A stretch of 26,540 nucleotides of DNA from Ophiothrix spiculata (lineage: Eukaryota; Echinodermata; Ophiuroidea; Amphilepidida; Ophiotrichidae): NCBI GenBank assembly GCA_000969725.1, contig JXSR01S018148.1. The stretch is one strand, 5' to 3'. Shown here one piece after another: positions 12,101 to 24,100 of this stretch; within the stretch, counting starts at the first letter, position 1, and each line of letters begins with the position of its first letter. A model generated the notes under the pieces. The model did no database searches. It was not told the origin of the DNA and was given only the letters and a program-made list of their open reading frames with translations. The translations under genes and the position numbers were made by a program.

Positions 12101-15100
12101 AAAATGTCTTTCCTTTTTTCTTTCTTTGCAGATGGTGGATCAGGAGGACGTTATAATAATAGACCTCGTTTAAATCTAGATTTTAGTCAACTAGGTTCAT
12201 CAGAACGTTACAATCCTTCATTACAAAGACCACCAGGAGGAGTACCCGGTAATGGGTCAAACAGAGGAGTACATGGTAATGGGTCAAACAGAGGAGTACC
12301 CAGTAATGGGTCAAACAGAGGAGTACCCGGTAATGGGTCAAACAGAGGAGTATCCGGTAATGGGTCAAACAGAGGTCAAAGAGGACCAGGACTATCTCTA
12401 GGCATTAGTCAACTCAGTATCAATAATAATCCTAGTTTAGGCCACCACCACCAAACATCTACATCGTCGTCATCATCATGGGTAGGAACTAATGTACCTA
12501 GGCAGCAGCCTGCACCTCAAATGTAAGTAGTCATGGTCACTCTTTATAGTTCTCACTAGCTCAGTCGGTTAGTTCTCGGACTGTTAAACATAAGATATTG
12601 ATGGTTCTGCGTTCAAGTCCAGATGGAGCTGAGTGTGCGAAAACTGTATTTATATAACATTCGGCTGTAAGCCAGGCTAATCCCAATAGTACAAATGCAT
12701 TAAATATATGTGACGCGGTACATCAAAAGGTACAAGTTGTCGGCCAAGCAAGTTTTGAGATACAAGCAAATTAAGCTTGTAAATTATAAAGAAAATAATA
12801 AGAAACCAACCATCTTTAATCATCGTAACTTCCAAATTAAAACTCCAATTGTCACAAGCAAAGTATCATTTTAAAGCTTATTTTTTTCTCTTTCAAGTAA
12901 CACAAAAATCTCCATGTTGTCCAAGGTAGACAACTTGTACCTTTTGATGTAACGCGTCACATATGTATATTCTATGAAGGTGTGAATTGCTCAAGCTAGG
13001 ATTGCGCCAATTTATGTAGGACGCAGTATTTTAAAGCCCTTTGGCCCCAGGGCGTACAGGTATTGATTTAACCCAATGATTAAAGTGTGCTGTGGCCGTG
13101 TGGAATTACAAGTCAGGGGAGCCGCGTAGTGCACTATAAATCACCTGCGATTTATTTTATTTTATTTATTTATAAAATTGTATGGGGATATTTCTTTAAT
13201 ATCCAGGTGATGTTACAATTCGCCAACTGACGTTGCAGATGCCATTTTGTGTTCAATATATATTTTGGTTGGGTGACTGTGTAGTTCAATACAAGCCATA
13301 TATACTCTGGTAACGGAAGGGTATACTTTGAAAGAGAATGCAACTATCGAATAGTCAAGCGGTGGTGCTTGTGTACATTTGTAAGCTATTATGTGCACAT
13401 ACAGTGCAACCTCTTTTATCCGAACCTCCTTTATACGGATTACTCTGTTATCCGGCTGAATAATTTCAAAGGAAAACATGTTTTGTCAGTGCCTATTATC
13501 ATGATTTAATGCGTTTGAAGGACATTTTTGTAATTTTTACCTTCAAAAAGTGCTTACATAGGTTATTCACCATTATACCATTTCTTATTGAATTAATTTA
13601 TGTTACACAATTAAAGACTTATGTTATTAGGCAGATTTACACACAATTCTCTTATCCGAATTTTTCACTCATCCGGCCATTGTTTGGTCCCATCATGTCC
13701 GGATAAAAGAGGTTGTACTGTAATTGAATATTACGTGTAGTATGACATTCTGCACTTGTCCAACATTTTACTAGGCTACTACCATGATGTAGGGTGTGCC
13801 AGAAAGAACTTTAATCTGCGATTAAAATACATGGACGCATGGATGCATCGTTGTTGATTTATGGAGAACAACTCTGTAGCGTGTTTGAATACCTAAATGG
13901 GCAGTACCGTAGTGTAACAACTTTGAATAGTTGCAGTACTATTAAAATAATGTAATTGATTGTTTGTGGCAGTTACATGTACATTTGGCAAAGTGACATG
14001 CAAAAAACCAAAAAAAACAATTGCCTACAGCATGACTGTATAACGACCCAAGTCTGTAGCACGACACATTTGCATATTGCCGCAATGGTCTGTCGCAAGA
14101 AAAGTTGAATTTATTCCAACTCAAAATATCGTGTCGACAGCTAGGGTAATCGATATATAGGCTTGTTGTACGGCAAGGAGATGCAACAAGGTCGAGTTTG
14201 CGCACTTCAAATTTTTTGACGTCACGTTGGTCGTACGACAACACGACAGGCTAGTCTGAAACCAGCTTAAAGTTTGCATACTACAAGCAATCCAATTTTG
14301 ACACAGTGGCACAAAGTTGATATCAGCTAGGTATAAGCAATCCAGCAGTTGAATCTAGGGTATTACAACTATCTCTATCTTTTTTTACCATAGCTTTAAC
14401 TCAAAATCAATATTTTTGACATGTAATCAGTCTATGTTGCAGTTATTTTTATAATTTCTAAGCGGTCCATTTTGTGCTTGTTTTGACTCAGGAGGATGAG
14501 GTATCAAACTATGGAATCAATAGGAATTTTAACTATAGAAGAAAAGGTAAGTTCGTTGTGTGAGTGCAAGAAAGTCGTATCTACAATGGCTGCCCTAAGT
14601 TATATTTATTTACAATCTTGTCACAAGAATGTGAAAATGCCTCAAAATTTCTTTGTCTTATGTCAGTGACTCTTGAAATGGTTCTTCAGATGGCACCGTC
14701 ACCTGAAGAACCATTTTAAGAGCAACTGACACAAGACTGGAGATTATACAGTGTGCAAACCACATCTATGACAAATGGCAGCTTTAGCAGATATGACTCT
14801 CTTGCACTCACATGACGAGTTCTCATATTACAATGTATTCTGAATCTGACATTTCAATAAAGCTTACACCGGTCTCAAAATATTTCAATATCGCATATAC
14901 ATCAGAATTCCTGAGTTAGCTATATTTATGCAACCTTGTTATGATTAGAAAATTTATTGACAAGCCAATAAATCCATGACACTGTTATTTTAGGGGTTGC
15001 TTCAAAACTCAACTGGCCGCTGACCTCCCGGATCTTGCCGGGAGTTGTGGGTGGTTGCCATTGTTACATACATACATAAAAGCTTATTTATAACATGCTA

Positions 15101-18100
15101 TTTCATCAAGATCACAGCACGGCTGTCTATGCAGATATCACAATCAGATCACATCCTCCATAATGGCTGCTAGAAGGTGCACTTTATGTCCGTAGTTAGA
15201 ATGTGAGTATCTAGACAGCACCAGGACAAATAAGGGACAGCTATGGGTATAATACCCTACTCTTCACGAACCTAGCTGTGACAAGCATATATGGGTGTGA
15301 CTGATCAGAACCGGCGGTTCCGGGTGGTCAAACGCCGGTTCTCGACCGCAGGTTGAGTTTTGTAATCCCATGGTCCCAACGGCACATCGAAACAATTGAA
15401 ATAAATGCAGTTTATTGAGACATCCCATCATGAAGATAATGCAAATGAACTAATACTGCAGCTTTACACCATCAATAGGGAGGACCTAGTGGCTTGTAGC
15501 TGCTTCACACGACAAAGCAACATACATTAGAACTCTAAATCCAACTTGACTGCGGTGCACATTTCCGTATTTGATAAAAAAATAAAATAAATCAGTGGTT
15601 TACAACAAGGAAGAAAACTGGAGTGCAGGAATATATGCATGATATGTTTGGGGTGAACAATATTAGCATGGCCTAATCTGAAAGCATCCCTGGTCTTTAA
15701 TTGTTGTGACAGTTCAGAGATTTTAACAATGACTCATGTCAAGCAGTGGGTAAATGATGCTTTAAAAATTATGCTCCTATTGCCCAAAGTGCCAATTTAT
15801 ATTTAAAAATGTTAATTTATATGATTGTGTACATTCTTAAAAGAACCAATTTCAGCAGTAACTCTTATGAATCTTATTTGCTTTCAGACATATCAATTCT
15901 CAGCAGAAGATTTGGAAGATCGAGGTTTAATTGGGCAGGGAAATTTTGGTTCCGTTATAAAAATGTACCACAAAAGTAGCGACACTATTATGGCTGTCAA
16001 GGTAAGTGGCAATTATTACTTGGCTTTAAAATACACTTGCTGTTCTGTTGCTTGCCTAAACTGAATTCAGACTCAATGCAAACGCACCAGGCATGTGTAG
16101 ATGAGATTTTTGATCAGTTCCGATTGATCGATATCCAAATAAAACACCACTTGTGTCAACACAAACCAAGTTGAGAAAAGCTGAACTTTCCATTGCGTTT
16201 TTATATTATGGCCTGCCGCAGTCCATTTGCGTTTAAAGTGCGAATACATTTGCGGTGCCGTTTGCGGTGAAAATGATCGGAAATGCGTTGAATTCAGCTT
16301 AATACATGTCACCTCACTCTACAGACACTTAAAATTTACTCTGGTTGGTTTGTTATTCACAACCAGAAACGGCGATTCTTGGTGGTGGTTATTCTTTAGA
16401 ACAATAGCAACTGGCCAGAGCTGTAGTTTTTTGGCAGTCAATCGTGCGTTGAATTTAAAAGTGCTTCCTAATAATTATCATTTTTGGCTAAATTTTTAAA
16501 TGTGTTAAAGTGGATTGAAGCATTTTTATAGTGGTCCCGTATAAGGTTTCTGTCGACATACCTTATGTCGACATAAAGCATATCTCGACATGTCGACATG
16601 AAATATCATTTGTCGACAAAACTGGGCAAGTAAAATTTTATAAAAACATTAATTGTCAATTTATGACTGTTTATTAGCAGTTGAGCTTAAAGTGTTGCAT
16701 GAATAATTTAATGCTTATTAGTTGCATTTACAACCGTTTTTGAACTTATTACGATGGTTTACAACAAAAAAGTTACAAAATATCAATTTTATATCATCCA
16801 TATTGTCGTACGCAGAAAGAACTACATGTAGTACATTAGTTTATTATAAGTATAAGTCTAAAATGGTTCATTAAGCTTATTCAAACAAGTTTCGTTTTTC
16901 CCGCAAACACCAACTCTTTGATATCAACTTTATGTTGACATTATGTCGACGTCGACAACAAATTATTGCGACATGTCGACATGAAAAAATAGTCTCAACA
17001 GAAACCTTACTCCCTAAGCAACCATTCAAATATACACTAACCCATTAGGGTTTTGTGTCCAAAAACATTCACTCGCCCTAGTGACATTCGCTCTTGATAT
17101 TCACTCTGACTTGTTCGCTAAAATGGACAGCGAATGCGAATCTCATTACGTGAACATCGTTTAAATTCAGATTTAGATTCATTAGATGAATGTGAATGTC
17201 ACTCTTGCATGTTGCAGTGTTGTGACAAATTGGAGTATGCTTTCAAAAATGAGCTTGGAATAATAATTGTTATAAAGCAGTAACAGACACTTTAAAATGA
17301 GTTTTAATTAAGCTTTGGCGCGTCATTATAGAATTGCTTCGCAGTGTAGCCACCTCAATGGAGGAACTTTTATCACGCTGTGTGTTTCAATTTTCTTCAT
17401 ACAGGTTATGTAGTTAGCAGGGCAGGTTACTGACATCTATCGCAATCTGTAGAGAAAGTAAAAATACCACTTACACCAATAATTTACACCATAATGTACA
17501 TAGGAACAAGTGATTTTTCTGACCAAATTTTATTGATATAGCTCTTTCCCTTCTGGGTGCTCTTTAAATCTATTTGATATCCCCTTGTATTATAAGGTTT
17601 GAAATTCTTACAACTTGAAATAACACCTTCATTTTTTCTTCCACATACAGCGAATTAGGTCAACAGTTGATGAGAAGGAACAGAAGCAGCTACTGATGGA
17701 CCTGGATGTAGTCAAACGTAGCAGTCACTGTCCGTCAATCATCAAGTTTTACGGTGCATTATTCAAAGAGGTAATTACTTGCACTTATTCTCTCAAAATC
17801 TTGCTGTCATTTTTATTTTACCACTGTAAACCCTATGGTGTTCAGTGAAAATTTACACGCTTTCAAGGGTTAAGCCAGGATTTGAAAGTAGGGCGTCCAA
17901 ATTCCAAGGCCGGGCGATCAGGCCGACTTCAAGTAAGACATCGTGACGTCAGCATGATTAATATTCATACTTGACAAAGAAGACGATGATTAAGTTTTAC
18001 CAACATGGCGACCTTCCGGCAAACGAACGAAGACACAACGCGGTATAAAGCCCATTTTGAAGTCCACAAAGTACATAAATTGATCAGATTTTGTGATGAT

Positions 18101-21100
18101 GATGATATTATTGAAGATAAATTCAAACGTTCAACATTGAATTTCATGTGGTAAAACACATTTTTGGACGCCTTATTGAACGGCCTTTGCATTTTACATG
18201 GCGTCGATTTTCGTGATCAGCCATCCAAAGCCTTCCAAATGATGGTTTGGACGGCTCTCTGGCTAAACCATATCACGCTTTGACTAGTATATAGGTATTG
18301 AGACCATTTCTGAACAAATCTTTGAGGTAAAATAACACTGCTCAGAGAAAGACAACAAAATTGCTGCGAGCAATTTTAAATTTAACTGTTCTAAAGTAAA
18401 TCCACTTTATTTTGAAAAGCATTTTTTAAACAAGCACAAGTTAAAAACTATATATTTCAGTATGAAAAACAGACACCACGCTTACAAGATAGCGTAGTCG
18501 ATAGCTAAGAAAGTTATTCAATGGCTATATTGAATTGTGCCAGACCATCCACTTCAACACTGGGAATTGGGCCATTATATTTTTATTCACATACTGCCTT
18601 ATCACTGTTTGCAGCAGGGTTTGAAACCCACACTTTTTTAACCCCACCCTTTTTATCCAGACACCATTTATACTGAAAGTTCTCTGAGCCCACACTTTTT
18701 AGAAACTTGGATCAGTTTTTCATACTGATGGGGGTACTGAATTCTGAATTCATCTCACTTTGGTTTACTGATTATAAGCTCGGCAATGTCGAAAACATAA
18801 ACGGTGACAAAAAAATCTTATATCACAATGATGATATGCTCATTCTGATTCTTGGGGTTTTTCAACATAATTTCAAAAATCAAAGGGTAAGAAGCCCACC
18901 CTTTTTATTTCAGACCCACCCTTTTTATCAAGGCACCATTTTTACTAGAAATTCTCTGAACCCCAACCTTTTGACAATTTTTGGATTTTTCTAGACCCAC
19001 CCTTTCTAAAGCGTGCCGTGCATATAATCTTTTGGTATTTAGTGATCTAGATGATTATACTATTGATCTGACCTTCACTTTGTCGGTAGGGTATTCAACT
19101 CTCTGGACACCAATGAATCACATTTTGAATTAATACAAATGTTGTTTGTATTCGATACTTTTGTCAATTGCAATTTTGTAAATGTTTGTAAACTAAAACA
19201 TTTAATTAGATGGTTTACAAAGCTTTTGAATAGACCTAATGTGTTGTGCTGCTTTAAAACAGCTCAATATGCAAATATTTGATGCTCTACCATAGCTACA
19301 CCCTACAATGCAACATAGCTACTCTGAAAGGACTATATCGTAGAGGATATCCGATAGTAGTAAAGCAGATAATTTCTTTCATTATCTCACATGATTTCAC
19401 TCAGAATGTACAATTTTCTTTGTTATATGTGATTATGCTCATAATGTACCATTTTCTATTGTAGGGGGATTGTTGGATCTGCATGGAACTCATGGACACT
19501 TCACTAGATAAGTTTTACAAATTCATCTTCGACAAGTTAAAGGAAAGGATACCTGAAGAAATCCTAGGAAAAGTTACAGTATCGGTAAGTGAAAATTTGG
19601 CCTGAAACAGTTTTTTCACCCTAGTGATTCCCTGCCTCTGCATTTACGCAACATGCAACACCGTAGTTACGTTCGTGCACTTCACCTTGATTGGCTGTTG
19701 TCTTTATATTTTGACCTTCACATAAACGCAAAGGTAGGAAATCACCAGGGCAAAAAGCCCACGAACAAGTGAGAAACAACCTTGAGGTACATTCTACCTT
19801 TTCATATGCAATTAGGCTACCGGGAGATTTCTGTACAATGATGTACAATGATTTTTAGTGGCACAGATACGGAAGATACATATTCTTAGCAAGATTATTT
19901 TTCTGAAATTATTTTGTGAATAGATCAGTATGTTCAACAGTTATCTCGATCATACTTTCTAGGAAATGAATTTTAAAGTCATTTAATATTCAACCGTTCA
20001 CCATATTTTTATTGGCATGTATTCTCATCGTCATTTGATTTAGGCACGGTTCCCAATTCATGACGAAAGCTTTTGAGTCATACGAAAGGGCTTGATGCAA
20101 TTGTCTTGCATCATGATGCAGAAATATTTTGCGTCATGATTCAAAGATAGATGTATTATAGTGTATTAAATGATGCAGACCAATTTCACAAGGGCCTCTT
20201 TTATTATAAGGCCCTTTTCAAAGAAGGTAGTTATGCGTTTTTCCTAATATTTTTGCATCATGACTCAAAATGCATTTCATCATGGCTCTTGCGTCAAGCC
20301 CTTTCGTATGTCGAAAGACATTCCGTCATGAATTGGGAACCGTGCCTTACGAATACGAAAAAGTAACTTTTTTCAATTTTTGCTTATGGATGTCGCGACT
20401 ATTACTAAGTACACGGTTAAAATCATTGCGCAATTATTGTGGTAAATATGGCGTATTGGCAATGGAGGCTACGGCCGGGAGGTAGCTCCAGAAACAGATG
20501 CATTATGCACCTTGTTTGTCATTCTTCAACTTAAGTCAAATCATTTACAGAAACTAGATGGAATAAATTTATCACTTGTGCCAAACAGTGGATTAAATAT
20601 GATTGTTTGGAGGCACAAATTGCCAGAGAAGAAGCTGATAAAATGAGCTTGATTATAGAAGACCCAGCCAACTGTACTGCATAGTTTGTACTATCAGGAA
20701 TGATCCCATGTGGTGGCAGACCAGAGAAGATATTGTAGGCTTCCCATCATGCATTGCTTCCTATGGCATAGTCTGTATAAGTTAATATGTGAATACTTAG
20801 TGATGAAAATGCAACATGACAACTGTTACTTTTGATTTAGGGTCGTATCGCTAAATACTAAATTTGGGATCGGGACCCGGGAATTCGAGTCCCGCCCGTG
20901 AGAGTCGGGACTCGGGAACAAAAAAATGTTCCCGATTCCCGAAAGTGGTACCAATTTAAAAGTACCAACTTTTCATTTTCGTAGTAGGTGTAATTGAACT
21001 TACAATTTACGTATGGCTGTAGTAATCCATTTTAATGTATTTCCAATGATCCGAAAGTAGTGTTGTACCGGTACACGAACGCAAGACTCGTGTTCCGTAA

Positions 21101-24100
21101 GAAATATGCGTTAGACGAAAACACGAAACAAACGAAAGCTGTCCGATAAAATGTCATTTTATCAACAAAAAAATTACGCTTCGATCGCGAAAAATGAACC
21201 TGTTTTGTTTATATTAGTATTGTCACTAGATGGCGATGTTCTTATTTTCATAAACTACTAACTATCACACTTACACATGCGCAGTTCATAACAAGATCAA
21301 ATCACCGAGTCACGCGATCTTTTCCCACCGGTACTAGTAGCATTGCATTGGAGCAACGTAAAACTGGGTACCGCTAAAATTGCGCCGTTTACTTCCGGGT
21401 TTTATTTGCGTAAATAACATGAAAAAAGCAACATTTGATCTTGATTTTATCGCAATAATCTTTACTTTTCCTTCATTTTATAATATTTTTGGTTGCAACA
21501 ATGTATTAGTAAAAGTTTTGGTCTATAACAGTTCGAATTATAGTAATGCAGTAACAAATTCTCCATATAAAAATTGAACTGTGTACACGAAACACGACCA
21601 ACAAGCTTAGCTAGTGGACAAAAAGAACACAGCGCAACATCGAGCTAAGTCCGAGTTCGACACACAAATTTCACATTGAAAATAATAAAACTAAACTTAA
21701 TCAAAAAACTCATCTGGAGAAATCTAGACGAGCATTTTGGTTAGTTTAAGAATACAAATGCAATTTTTTTACTGAAATGCCACATGACATGTGCTGATCC
21801 ACATTTCATATGATTTTAATTTTTGACATGACATTTGCTGATTCATATCAATATTATTTCATTTAATTTTAATTTTTGCTTTCATGCCCTTTGTGGTTCC
21901 AAGTTCTGATCATGAATGTCAATGTTCAAAGATTTTACATTTCATTATCTATTGACGTTATGTTTAGTAATGAAAGTGCTTCCATTGACATATGTCCTCA
22001 TACATGCATACCACTCCTCGCTACCCTTTCATTTGCTTTCATTTTTTCATCTCTTTCAATATGTTGGACGCACATATTTTGTACTTAGTTTTAACATGTT
22101 TAACAGCATTTTTATTCTGTTCCGTCGACCATTTCGGTCTCATACTGGAAGAGGTTTTGTATATTCCATTTTAGGAAAGTATTTACTGGAATCTTTTTCC
22201 CTGCGTCTATCTTTTGCTGTATTTATTCTTTGGTTGCGCCGAAGCTACCGACTCCCGTCGCCATTTTGATTGTTGTCAGGCTTCGAGGTGATTTTATATA
22301 ATAAGGAAGAGATTGATTCATGAATATTAATGAGTAACTATTAAACTACGTCATCGCATATTGTGAATGATACATCGTTGATTTCATTGATCGTTCTCTG
22401 CTTTATATGACGTCACGTATACTTAATATTCTAACCATCGCGAGGTCTCGGGCACTTGCAGATGGTATCATTGTTCACTAACATTCGCTCTTGGAACCAA
22501 AATGAGTTCATAGTTTAATGAGTTCACAAGTTTAATTGTAGTCTGAGGAAGCTAATCATGCTCCAAGATCGCTTCAGCGAGAGCATTTATGAGTTACAAG
22601 ATTGACGATAGCGGAGCTGGCAATTCATTTATTAGGAGCTTGAAAACTCTTGGCACAATCTGACGAGGCGCGCGATAAATTGCTCGGACTGAAAGGCTTT
22701 TAGACGCGCGCGCGAAAGTCCCTGCCGAGGTGTTTTTTATGAATTAATAAAGATACTTCAGCCCTCTTGATGGTTACCGAAACACATTATGGGATATATT
22801 TATGATGGTGTCATCTGGGTATGGTGCAACTTTCAACGAATTTCATAACTTTGTTTATGAAATACAGGTGATTTATCGATACTACCATTTTATCCCAGAG
22901 CAAGGTATCTTCATTTTGGAAAAGGAAGTAGATAACATTTATTGTGCATGCTTCTGAATACAAGCTTGAATTCTTAACTGTTCTTATTCATTAATTACAG
23001 ACATTGAAGGCATTAAATTATCTGAAAGAAGAACTCAGAATTATTCACAGAGGTAAGTGTATAAGTTTGTTTCTATCAAAATTATATGTATAAGGGACCA
23101 CTCACTTCAAAACTCAACTGGTGGTTGACCGCTGGTTGCTGTTGTTCTGAACAATGGCAGTCATCCAAAACCACTGGTTCCGGGCAGTCAACCAGCAGTT
23201 GAGTTTTGAAGTGTCCCCTAAGCCTGTGTGTTCAAAGACATTTTACTTGCCTGGAAGCCAGCTCAGAGTTGCTTGTTGAAATGTAGCACAAATATTGTTT
23301 TGCTGAGTGAAGCAATCTTGGTAGGGATTTAAAGTGTGAACGAATATCCCCCGGGCAAGCAAGTGTCTTAAAACACGGAAGTCTAAGGGCGTGTGCACAC
23401 ACAAGAATTCGGTCATGACTATATTTTCGCCTGTGAGCCGCTCACAAGCAAATTCACAGTGTGAACGCAATTAAAAGTGTCTTGCTGCTGACTAAAAGCT
23501 ACGCGCCACTAGTTTTAACTTGAAAGTCGTGTCCCCGTGTGAACGCAACTGCTAAGATGTCATGCTCTAGAACCGCTCACGACTAGTCATGACTATTATA
23601 TGTGAACACAGCCTAACGCTTCAAAGATCTGAATCTGAAGTAAACTGTCAGCCAGACCTTCATTTCTAGACATGTGTGGAGAGCTATTAATTGCTCTCCT
23701 GGCATAGCTTGTTGACTCAAACTAAATCCAGTGTCGTAGCCAGACATTGTCGGAATGAAAATTGCCATTTACTGTATTTACATCTTTACTTTTCCCCACT
23801 ATCATCTCCTCTTGTTCTTCCATCCATCCTTATTTATTGTATATTTATTATTTTAAGTTTAAAAAAAATATTAATCAAAATTTGATGGGCAATTTGACCG
23901 CTGTAGAATCTTTCCCAGCTTGTAAAGAGAGCAATGCCATGCCGCCATTAAATAATAACTAGCAGATTACATGGTCATTGCTTTACACGCAGATACACTG
24001 CACATGTAGCACTGTTGAGGAGACGATTACATGATCTTCCGTCTACAGATGGCGTACTACTAAACGTTTCCCAAACGGTCATTTTTCAAACTTTTTTCCC

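Noticed and set aside
12132..12175. Alternative MAP2K4 start at the ATG at the first base of exon 2
   Set aside because: That ATG is out of frame with the kinase and meets a stop within 14 codons.
12183..12368. 61-codon minus-strand ORF with repeats
   Set aside because: It is the antisense shadow of the coding minisatellite of MAP2K4 exon 2.
12551..12640. tRNA gene
   Set aside because: The A- and B-boxes are good but the acceptor and T stems do not pair into a cloverleaf; a tRNA-derived SINE head fits better.
21876..22269. Hydrophobic 60-117 codon ORFs in intron 6
   Set aside because: Phe/Ser/Leu-rich from AT-rich DNA, three overlapping frames open at once, and no known family.
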